This document shows positions 1 to 5,379 of a stretch of 5,379 nucleotides of DNA, piece after piece (the stretch's first letter is position 1; the number at the start of each line of letters is the position of its first letter). The notes under the pieces are model-generated. The model was not told the origin of the DNA. It searched no databases and saw nothing but the letters and a program-made list of their open reading frames with translations. The position numbers and the translations under genes were made by a program. Location of the stretch: assembly GCA_913061245.1 (NCBI GenBank), contig CAJXTO010000108.1:1-5379 (forward strand). Reading direction: 5' to 3'. This DNA comes from an uncultured Oceanospirillales bacterium. Lineage in GTDB: Bacteria > Pseudomonadota > Gammaproteobacteria > Pseudomonadales > Litorivicinaceae.

Positions 1-39
1 AAGTTGAGAGCGGAAGTATTGGAAGGAGCCAAAGGATAA
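1..39 (+). CDS. glyQ: 3' end of upstream gene, probably glyQ (glycine--tRNA ligase alpha subunit), partial
   Basis: Only the last 12 codons are present, reading KLRAEVLEGAKG and then TAA at 37-39. The reading frame is open from the left edge. The stop overlaps the glyS ATG by one base (TAATG), the usual sign of translational coupling inside an operon. In gammaproteobacteria the gene directly before glyS is almost always glyQ, which encodes the catalytic alpha subunit of the tetrameric (alpha2-beta2) glycyl-tRNA synthetase. The C-terminal tail of GlyQ is poorly conserved, so this short peptide cannot confirm identity by itself. The assignment rests on position and frame. Confidence 0.6.
   Translation, partial: KLRAEVLEGAKG
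23..28 (+). promoter_or_regulatory. ribosome binding site of glyS (AAGGAG)
   Basis: AAGGAG lies 10 nt before the ATG at 39 and inside the last codons of the upstream gene. A second AAAGGA at 31-36 is only 2 nt from the ATG and too close to act alone. The motif supports ATG 39 as the glyS start, together with the one-base stop/start overlap. Confidence 0.6.
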
Positions 40-2090
40 TGACTTTTGTATTTGAACTCGGTTGTGAAGAACTTCCCTCATCGTCGCTTCCCTCTTTAAA
101 CACCCAATTCGAAAATTTGTTCGCTCAAAAGCTAAAAGACGCGCTGCTTGGGTACAAATCGCTCTCTGTGATTGCAGCACCGCGGCGACTTGGTGTTGTC
201 ATTGAGGGTGTTGATGAGACGTCCGAGGACAAACCATTTGAGCGAAGAGGTCCAGCGTTTCAAGCAGCTTTTCAGGGTAACGAACCAACGAAAGCTCTGC
301 TTGGCTTTTGTCGGGGCCTCAATATCGCGCCTGAAGACACCTCTGTCGTTGATACTGAAAAAGGCCAATGGGTCGTGTATCGCGGAATTGAAAGCGGAAA
401 ACCTGCGTCAGAGGTATTGGGTGAAATTTGCCAATCTGTGGTTAACGATCTTGCTTTATCGAAGCCGATGCGCTGGGGTAGCGGTCGAGATGAGTTTCCA
501 AGGCCCGTGCATTGGGTTTTAGCAATGCTCGATAATGCCGTTGTCCCATTCACCGCATTTGGGCTAGAGAGCAACAACCAAACATTCGGACATCGGTTCA
601 TGGCGCCCGGGTCAATCCGACTCACCACCGCGAGCGAGTACCGTGAACGCCTCATGAGTGCTTATGTAATCGCTGACTTTGAGGCTCGGAAAGCAGCCAC
701 GTGGTCGACCATCCAATCCACTGCTGCTTCAAACGGCGTTACGGTGGAAGCTGACGACAAACTTCTCACAGAAATTAATTGTTTGGTGGAATGGCCAGTT
801 GGTCTGTGTGGCGAATTTGAAGAACGCTTTTTAGATGTACCTGACATTGCTTTGATAGCTGCCATGAAAGGTCACCAAAAGTACTTTCATACCAGAACTG
901 AGAATGACAAGTTATCTAATAAATTTATCACCGTATCTAACATAGAGAGTCGGGATGCGTCTCAGGTAGTTTCTGGAAACCAGCGTGTAATCCGCGCCCG
1001 TTTGTCAGACGCTCAGTTCTTCTTCGAGACAGATAAAAAACTAACGCTGGAGTCGCGACGCGAACAATTAGATTCGATTACATTCCATCCCAAGCTAGGG
1101 TCTCTTGGAGAGAAAACTAATCGCGTTTGTGCTTTAGCCTGTGAGATGGCGGCCGCTATCAATGCCGATACCACAGTGATGAAACGCGCTGCCAGTTTAT
1201 CGCGGTGCGACCTAGTATCTGAAATGGTATTGGAGTTCGACGAACTCCAAGGGAAAATAGGAACGATCTATGCTGCGCTCGATAATGAGTCTCCTGAAGT
1301 CAGCCAGGCAATTCAGGGGCTCTATCAGCCTGCCGGTGCCTCGGATTCAGTACCCGAGGACGTTTACGGAACACTACTTGCCCTAGCTGATCGCTTAGAC
1401 ACTTTAGCGGGCTTGTTTGCGATTAATCAGCCGCCTACCGGCAGTAAGGACCCGTTTGCACTGCGACGGGCGGCAATTGGTATTTTGCGTCTGAATGAGC
1501 ACTCCCTACTGAAACTCGATCTCGCTGGATGGATTAGTCGCGCGCTTGATGCCCAGCCTGTAGGTTCGGCTGAGGGCGCGCATGATCAATTGGTTCAGTT
1601 CATCAAGGACCGAGAACGAGTCCGGCTGACTGATTCAGGGTATCGACATGACATTGTTGTGGCTGTTCAAGAGACAAATGGCCTATCAACAGCTCAAACA
1701 GAGACTCGCGTTAAAGCATTAGTCGATTTCTCGGAAAGCCCTGAATTCGCCGCACTGGTTGCCACCAACAAGCGTGTTGTGAATTTGCTGAAAGACTTTG
1801 AATTGGGGGTTGGTTCGATCGATCCCAGCCTATTTAGGGACCCTTCGGAACAAGCTTTGTTCGATACGGTGACAAGCGTAACAACACAGGTAGAGAAAGC
1901 TGTTTCACGTGAAACGTTTTCGGAAGCCATTTCAAGCCTTCTTACAATGAAGCCGGCTTCTGACGCTTTTTTTGAAAACGTGATGGTCAACGCTGACGAT
2001 GAAAATGTGCGGGCAAACCGACTCGAGCTGTGCCGCCTGGTTCGGGATGCATACCGCCTTGTCGCTGATTTCAGCCTGATTCAGCAATAG
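39..2090 (+). CDS. glyS: glycine--tRNA ligase, beta subunit
   Basis: This is the beta subunit of the bacterial heterotetrameric glycyl-tRNA synthetase, which works with GlyQ in the cytoplasm to charge tRNA-Gly. The alpha subunit carries the aminoacylation core, while beta mainly recognises the tRNA. At 683 residues it is close to the roughly 690 of the family. Recognisable family blocks are FELGCEELP at residues 5-13, MRWGSGRDEFPRPVHW from residue 144, HQKYF at 279-283, the degenerate HD-type block CDLVSEMVLEFDELQG around 394-409, DPFALRRAA at 471-479, and a C-terminal DALR-like anticodon-binding region ending in VADFSLIQQ. The block usually ending MGxxYA reads IGTIYA here, a mild departure. 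ATG 39 is chosen for its SD sequence and the family N-terminus. gmhB follows after 5 nt, implying co-transcription. A parS site at 1901-1916 is embedded in the C-terminal domain, where it encodes VSRET (residues 622-626). The gene looks intact. Confidence 0.98.
   Translation: MTFVFELGCEELPSSSLPSLNTQFENLFAQKLKDALLGYKSLSVIAAPRRLGVVIEGVDETSEDKPFERRGPAFQAAFQGNEPTKALLGFCRGLNIAPEDTSVVDTEKGQWVVYRGIESGKPASEVLGEICQSVVNDLALSKPMRWGSGRDEFPRPVHWVLAMLDNAVVPFTAFGLESNNQTFGHRFMAPGSIRLTTASEYRERLMSAYVIADFEARKAATWSTIQSTAASNGVTVEADDKLLTEINCLVEWPVGLCGEFEERFLDVPDIALIAAMKGHQKYFHTRTENDKLSNKFITVSNIESRDASQVVSGNQRVIRARLSDAQFFFETDKKLTLESRREQLDSITFHPKLGSLGEKTNRVCALACEMAAAINADTTVMKRAASLSRCDLVSEMVLEFDELQGKIGTIYAALDNESPEVSQAIQGLYQPAGASDSVPEDVYGTLLALADRLDTLAGLFAINQPPTGSKDPFALRRAAIGILRLNEHSLLKLDLAGWISRALDAQPVGSAEGAHDQLVQFIKDRERVRLTDSGYRHDIVVAVQETNGLSTAQTETRVKALVDFSESPEFAALVATNKRVVNLLKDFELGVGSIDPSLFRDPSEQALFDTVTSVTTQVEKAVSRETFSEAISSLLTMKPASDAFFENVMVNADDENVRANRLELCRLVRDAYRLVADFSLIQQ
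1230..1250. repeat. near-perfect inverted repeat inside glyS
   Basis: The arms TTGGAGTTC (1230-1238) and GAACTCCAA (1242-1250) are exact reverse complements separated by GAC, giving a 9-bp stem with a 3-nt loop. The segment encodes LEFDELQ in a conserved block of GlyS. No T-run follows, so it is not an intrinsic terminator. The structure is plain in the sequence, but I cannot show a function and it may be a by-product of codon choice. Confidence 0.5.
1901..1916. promoter_or_regulatory. parS: parS site 1 (ParB-binding centromere site, in glyS)
   Basis: TGTTTCACGTGAAACG matches the widely conserved bacterial parS consensus TGTTTCACGTGAAACA at 15 of 16 positions. Only the last base differs, and the inner 14-bp palindrome (1902-1915) is perfect. 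parS nucleates ParB, which spreads on DNA and works with ParA and condensin to segregate newly replicated origins. The site is coding: GTT TCA CGT GAA ACG gives VSRET in GlyS. Two exact copies elsewhere in the window make chance very unlikely. Confidence 0.88.
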
Positions 2091-2095
2091 CGCTC

Positions 2096-2638
2096 ATGCC
2101 AACCATCGTTCTTGATCGTGATGGTGTCATCAACCATGACTCTGATGACTACATCAAACATCCTGCCGAGTGGGTTGCAATTCCGGGATCGCTTGAGGCA
2201 ATTGTGCGGCTAAATGAAAGCGGATATAACGTTTGCGTCGCGACCAATCAGAGCGGACTGGGGAGGGGTCTATTTGATCTCGAGACTCTAGCGATGATTC
2301 ATCAAAAAATGTTGAATGAACTTCGACTAATCGGCGGCCACATTCACATGATTGCATATTGTCCCCACCACCCAGATCAATCCTGCGCGTGCAGAAAGCC
2401 GAACACTGGGCTCCTTGCGGCCATCAACGAACAATTTCCTTTAGATCCTGACACCACCTGGATGGTTGGCGACACAAGCAAGGATGTCCAGTGCGCTCAT
2501 CGCATGGGTATTCGGGCGGCTCTTGTGTTGACTGGCAAAGGGCAAGGGGAGCTAAAAAAAGGGACTGTTTCACGTGAAACAACCCCCATATTCCAAAACC
2601 TCAGCGAATTCACAGATTGGCTCTTAGCCCGTCATTAA
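2096..2638 (+). CDS. gmhB: D-glycero-beta-D-manno-heptose 1,7-bisphosphate 7-phosphatase
   Basis: This is a cytoplasmic HAD-superfamily phosphatase that removes the 7-phosphate from heptose 1,7-bisphosphate, a step towards ADP-heptose for the LPS inner core. It has 180 residues, slightly shorter than E. coli GmhB (about 190) because the metal-loop region is compact. HAD motif I is DRDGVIN with nucleophile D7 and acid/base D9. Motif II is T50 in ATNQSG. Motif III is K101 in CRKP, and motif IV is GDTSKD with D126 and D130. A zinc-binding set is visible as C89, H91, C97 and C99 in CPHHPDQSCAC, which separates GmhB from histidinol phosphatases of similar fold. The ATG lies 5 nt after the glyS stop, with no clear SD sequence before it, so translation probably depends on ribosomes finishing glyS. 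A perfect parS lies near the 3' end (VSRET, residues 158-162), after all catalytic residues. The stop overlaps gyrB by 4 bp, tail to tail. Confidence 0.95.
   Translation: MPTIVLDRDGVINHDSDDYIKHPAEWVAIPGSLEAIVRLNESGYNVCVATNQSGLGRGLFDLETLAMIHQKMLNELRLIGGHIHMIAYCPHHPDQSCACRKPNTGLLAAINEQFPLDPDTTWMVGDTSKDVQCAHRMGIRAALVLTGKGQGELKKGTVSRETTPIFQNLSEFTDWLLARH
2566..2581. promoter_or_regulatory. parS: parS site 2 (perfect, in gmhB)
   Basis: TGTTTCACGTGAAACA is an exact 16/16 match to the parS consensus and a perfect palindrome. It lies 665 bp from site 1 and is read in the same phase, encoding VSRET in GmhB. It starts 5 nt after an A7 run (2554-2560). In RNA it could fold as a 6-bp stem with an ACGU loop. 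There is no T-run after it, so it is not a terminator. Confidence 0.95.
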
Positions 2639-5055
2639 ACGTCCAGGTTAGATACGTTCAGTGCATTGGCCTCGATGAACTCACGACGGGGCTCGACTTC
2701 ATCACCCATCAAAGTAACAAATATCTGGTCCGCTGCAATCATATCCTCGACTGTTACTTTAAGAAGGCGACGCGTCGTACTGTCCATTGTCGTCTCCCAC
2801 AGCTGCTCCGGATTCATTTCACCAAGACCTTTATAACGCTGGATCTGAGGGCCGCGTCTGGCTTCGGACATTAGCCAGTCGTAAGCCTGCTCAAATCCAG
2901 AGACCTCTACGGACTTCTCACCGCGTGATACGCTGGCACCACTACCGATTAAGCCAACGAGCAGGCTAGCGGCCTTCGATATTTGCGCGAAGTCGCCCCC
3001 ATCAAAGAATTGATGACCGAAGACAAACCGGTCAGTTAGACCATGCTGTATTCGCTCAACAACAATTCTAGACTCGCTTCGTTCTGGATCAGGCTCCACA
3101 AGAACTTTAAAGAACATGCCTTCACGAGGATCGCTCGGCAACTGCTCAGCTAACTCCTTGGCAAATCGCTCGAGGCGAGTCACATCTTTAAGCTCCCCAA
3201 CCGTGATTGGGTCCACAAATAACATCCCGTGCAACGCTTCATATGGGTATAACCGATATAACTTCTCAGCAACGCCCCGACCTGCGCGATAAGTTTCAAA
3301 CAGCCGCTCAAGCACCTCACCAGAAATTGGATCACCCGCGACAGGATGCACAGCGGCACCGTCTAGAGCCATATTCGTCAAATAAGCATCGAGTGCAGCT
3401 TCGTCCTTCAGATACTGCTCTTGTTTACCCCGCTTCACCTTATAAAGTGGTGGCTGTGCGATATAGACATGCCCCCGCTCAACTACTTCTTTTAAATGGC
3501 GATAGAAGAAGGTTAATAACAATGTACGAATGTGCGCCCCATCAACATCAGCATCCGTCATGATTATAATTTTGTGGTACCTCAGCTTGTCGATGTCGAA
3601 TTCCGGCCCAATAGAGCACCCCAATGCAGTCACCAGCGTCCCGACCTCTTGAGAACTCAACAACTTATCGAAGCGAGCCTTCTCGACATTCAAGATCTTA
3701 CCCTTCAAAGGGAGAATAGCTTGGGTCTTACGATCCCGACCTTGCTTTGCCGAGCCACCCGCGGAGTCACCCTCCACAAGGAACAGCTCTGACAGCCCCG
3801 GATCTTTCTCCTGACAATCAGCAAGCTTTCCTGGGAGTCCAGCAATATCGAGCGCGCCCTTGCGACGGGTTAACTCGCGCGCCTTCCGAGCAGCCTCACG
3901 CGCCCGTGCCGCATCGATCATTTTCGCCACGATTTGCTTCGCTTCTGAAGGGCGCTCGGCCAAGAAAGTTTGAAATGCCTCGCGCATCTCCTGCTGAACC
4001 GCAGTTTTAACTTCCTGAGAAACCAGCTTGTCTTTGGTCTGCGACGAAAACTTGGGATCTGGAACCTTCACCGAAATGATCGCTGTCAGGCCTTCACGCG
4101 CATCATCACCGGATGTTGCAACTTTCGCCTTTTTCAGAAGTTGCTCTTCCTCAATATACTGGTTCAACGAACGCGTTAACGACGCCCTAAAACCCTCCAA
4201 ATGAGTTCCACCATCCTTCTGAGGAATGTTGTTGGTATAACAAAAGATGTTCTCTTGATAAGTCTCATACCACTGAAGCGCCACCTCCACACCGATACCG
4301 TCCTCACGCTCAGGTGAAGTAAAATGGAAGACATCGCAAATAGAGGTTTTATTCTTCCCCAAGTAGCCAACAAACGCTGACAGCCCACCCTCATATTCAA
4401 AAACTTCCGACTGCCCCGAGCTTTCCTCAGTCAGCTTAATTCGAACGCCAGAATTCAAAAACGACAATTCGCGAAGACGTTTTGCCAGCACGTCATAACT
4501 AAACTCTGTAATCGCGAACGTGTCAGCGGAGGGCTTAAATCGAACGGTCGTTCCGGTTTCGGACGTCGTGCCTACCGGCGCCAACGGAGCCTGCGGATCA
4601 CCGTGACGATACTCCTGCTCCCAAACAGAACCATCTCTCCGTACCGTCAACACCAATTTTTCGCTCAGCGCGTTTACAACCGACACGCCTACGCCATGAA
4701 GACCACCGGACACCTTGTATGAGTTTTCATCGAACTTTCCGCCTGCATGAAGCACCGTCAAAATAATCTCTGCTGCACTCTTACCTTCTTCATGCGCATC
4801 GACAGGGATCCCTCGACCGTTATCCTGGACAGTCACCGAACCGTCGGTATGTATGATTACGTCAATTAAATCGCAGTGGCCCGCCAGCGCTTCGTCGATT
4901 GAGTTATCAACCACCTCGAAAACCATGTGATGCAGACCAGTTCCATCATCGGTGTTTCCGATATACATCCCTGGGCGCTTTCTGACAGCCTCTAGCCCCT
5001 TTAGGACCTTAATCGAGCTACCGTCATAATTCGCTGGCGACTGGTTCTGTTCCAT
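2635..5055 (-). CDS. gyrB: DNA gyrase subunit B
   Basis: This is the ATPase and TOPRIM subunit of DNA gyrase. With GyrA it introduces negative supercoils at the cost of ATP. From the ATG at 5055 it has 806 residues, the size of gammaproteobacterial GyrB with the Gram-negative insert. The GHKL ATPase domain (about 1-220) shows E47 and N51 in EVVDNSIDE, D78 in QDNGRGIP, and GGLHGVG at 117-123. The transducer domain carries SSQTKDKL with Q339 and K341. The TOPRIM domain has EGDSAGG (E428) and TDADVDG (D501, D503, D505). A divergent insert spans about 545-725, and the tail begins at QRYKGLGEMNP (739). Residues equivalent to E. coli R136, D426 and K447 are R140, D430 and K451, so no classic coumarin or quinolone resistance change is seen there. 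Two ATGs occur in tandem (5058 and 5055). I prefer the second because its SD spacing is better; using the first adds one Met. The gene follows recF after 9 nt and converges on gmhB. Confidence 0.98.
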   Translation of the reverse strand: MEQNQSPANYDGSSIKVLKGLEAVRKRPGMYIGNTDDGTGLHHMVFEVVDNSIDEALAGHCDLIDVIIHTDGSVTVQDNGRGIPVDAHEEGKSAAEIILTVLHAGGKFDENSYKVSGGLHGVGVSVVNALSEKLVLTVRRDGSVWEQEYRHGDPQAPLAPVGTTSETGTTVRFKPSADTFAITEFSYDVLAKRLRELSFLNSGVRIKLTEESSGQSEVFEYEGGLSAFVGYLGKNKTSICDVFHFTSPEREDGIGVEVALQWYETYQENIFCYTNNIPQKDGGTHLEGFRASLTRSLNQYIEEEQLLKKAKVATSGDDAREGLTAIISVKVPDPKFSSQTKDKLVSQEVKTAVQQEMREAFQTFLAERPSEAKQIVAKMIDAARAREAARKARELTRRKGALDIAGLPGKLADCQEKDPGLSELFLVEGDSAGGSAKQGRDRKTQAILPLKGKILNVEKARFDKLLSSQEVGTLVTALGCSIGPEFDIDKLRYHKIIIMTDADVDGAHIRTLLLTFFYRHLKEVVERGHVYIAQPPLYKVKRGKQEQYLKDEAALDAYLTNMALDGAAVHPVAGDPISGEVLERLFETYRAGRGVAEKLYRLYPYEALHGMLFVDPITVGELKDVTRLERFAKELAEQLPSDPREGMFFKVLVEPDPERSESRIVVERIQHGLTDRFVFGHQFFDGGDFAQISKAASLLVGLIGSGASVSRGEKSVEVSGFEQAYDWLMSEARRGPQIQRYKGLGEMNPEQLWETTMDSTTRRLLKVTVEDMIAADQIFVTLMGDEVEPRREFIEANALNVSNLDV

Positions 5056-5061
5056 CATTTT

Positions 5062-5066
5062 TCCTT
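5062..5066 (-). promoter_or_regulatory. ribosome binding site of gyrB overlapping the recF stop
   Basis: On the minus strand the sequence reads TAAGGAAAAATGATG. The recF stop TAA shares its last two bases with the SD motif AAGGA. The spacer to the first ATG (5058) is 3 nt, and to the second ATG (5055) it is 6 nt. The second spacing is the normal one, so Met at 5055 is the more likely start. The overlap suggests recF and gyrB translation are coupled. Confidence 0.65.
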
Positions 5067-5379
5067 ACTTCAACTCAACAATTCCGTGTTTCACGTGAAA
5101 CACGTTTGCATCCCGCAACCAACCTGAATCCAAACCGGTTCGTTCTACACTAATTCCAGTGGCGAGGACTTGAACCTCGCTCGCCAACACCTCTCTCCAG
5201 ACGCGCGACAGAAAATCCCCATCAAGCTCAGCGCCTATATCATCCAGACACAAAACCGGCGATATTCCTAATCCGGCTGCGGCTTGCAGCTGCGATAAAA
5301 CCAAAGCCAAATTTGCTATTTTCAACTGGCCTCGGCTCAAAGTATCTGCCGCCCGCACTCCGTCACGACCGATTTCAAA
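5065..5379 (-). CDS. recF: DNA replication/repair protein RecF, C-terminal part (partial)
   Basis: This is the 3' end of recF, cut by the right edge. 104 residues plus TAA are visible, against about 360 in the full family. RecF is an SMC/ABC-like ATPase that binds DNA at gaps and, with RecO and RecR, helps load RecA. Visible are the ABC signature TLSRGQ (visible residues 13-18), the Walker B and D-loop stretch PVLCLDDIGAELD (D46 and D47), the following ATGIS strand, and the typical C-terminal FHVxHG block. The frame is open to the edge, beginning FEIGRDG; a GTG at 5358 is internal and not the start. The C-terminal FHVKH is encoded by a perfect parS. gyrB follows 9 nt downstream, as in the dnaA-dnaN-recF-gyrB cluster of gammaproteobacteria. 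Confidence 0.96.
   Translation of the reverse strand, partial: FEIGRDGVRAADTLSRGQLKIANLALVLSQLQAAAGLGISPVLCLDDIGAELDGDFLSRVWREVLASEVQVLATGISVERTGLDSGWLRDANVFHVKHGIVELK
5087..5102. promoter_or_regulatory. parS: parS site 3 (perfect, in the recF 3' end)
   Basis: This is an exact 16/16 match to TGTTTCACGTGAAACA. The symmetry extends two bases each side to a 20-bp perfect palindrome, CGTGTTTCACGTGAAACACG (5085-5104). It is coding in recF, where TTT CAC GTG AAA CAC gives FHVKH. It lies about 20 bp before the recF stop and about 30 bp before gyrB, and it is 2521 bp from site 2. No T-run follows on either strand, so it is not a terminator. A ParB-DNA complex here could also affect transcription entering gyrB, which is inference only. 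Confidence 0.95.

Noticed and set aside
132..865. Minus-strand and alternate-frame open frames within glyS
   Set aside because: They lie entirely within the well-supported glyS gene and their translations look like no known family.
1901..1920. glyS parS followed by TTTT, resembling an intrinsic terminator
   Set aside because: The stem is AT-rich and short and the T-run has only four bases. It lies mid-gene about 170 bp before the glyS stop, and parS explains the symmetry.
2617..2874. Plus-strand open frame of 85 codons spanning the gmhB end and the gyrB 3' end
   Set aside because: It overlaps two real genes, has no SD sequence, and its translation is low-complexity antisense of the GyrB C-terminus.
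3207..4179. Several plus-strand open frames of 60-118 codons opposite gyrB
   Set aside because: They are antisense shadows of the strongly conserved gyrB frame, with no recognisable domains or start signals of their own.
5162..5180. tRNA T-arm look-alike: 6-bp stem GCGAGG/CCTCGC with a 7-nt loop that reads TTCAAGT on the minus strand
   Set aside because: It lies inside recF coding sequence, and I see no matching anticodon arm, D arm or acceptor stem around it. It is a chance resemblance in codons for SEVQVLA.
5059..5200. Search for a separate gyrB promoter inside recF
   Set aside because: I found no convincing -35/-10 pair with proper spacing; transcription from the recF side is the simpler reading.
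1..5379. DnaA boxes (TTATCCACA) indicating oriC within the window
   Set aside because: No exact box was seen. By gene order, the origin is expected beyond the right edge, past dnaN and dnaA.

Overview
This is an ordinary, densely coding piece of a gammaproteobacterial chromosome, close to the replication origin. The GlyS, GmhB, GyrB and RecF proteins all look gammaproteobacterial. The order glyQ-glyS-gmhB facing gyrB-recF matches the origin-proximal arrangement known from Pseudomonas (dnaA-dnaN-recF-gyrB converging on gmhB-glyS-glyQ). Base composition looks balanced, so I do not assign a genus. A Pseudomonas-like or related marine gammaproteobacterium is a reasonable inference.

Layout. Bases 1-39 hold the last codons of an upstream plus-strand gene, probably glyQ. 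It overlaps glyS by one base (TAATG). glyS (39-2090) encodes the beta subunit of glycyl-tRNA synthetase. gmhB (2096-2638) follows after 5 bases and encodes the heptose 1,7-bisphosphate phosphatase of LPS core sugar synthesis. On the minus strand, gyrB (2635-5055) encodes the DNA gyrase ATPase and TOPRIM subunit, and it converges on gmhB with a 4-bp overlap of the two stop regions. Upstream of gyrB on the minus strand is the 3' end of recF (5065-5379), cut by the window edge. dnaN, dnaA and oriC are therefore expected beyond the right edge. There is no gap over 10 bases between genes, and I see no RNA gene, mobile element or CRISPR array.

The most notable signal is a second layer written inside the genes: three copies of the centromere-like ParB-binding site parS (TGTTTCACGTGAAACA). 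They lie in glyS (15/16 match), gmhB (16/16) and the recF 3' end (16/16, within a 20-bp perfect palindrome). Together they form an origin-proximal parS cluster for chromosome segregation by ParABS and SMC/MukB-type condensin loading. Each copy is read in one of the two frames of the palindrome that avoid its internal TGA, giving VSRET in GlyS and GmhB and FHVKH in RecF.

The genes combine housekeeping functions: translation (GlyQS), envelope synthesis (GmhB), DNA topology (GyrB) and recombination or replication-gap repair (RecF). They are probably linked by origin proximity and conserved order rather than one pathway. I found no evidence of an undescribed multi-gene system. The smaller leads are a slippery A7 run 5 nt before the gmhB parS hairpin, and a near-perfect inverted repeat inside glyS.
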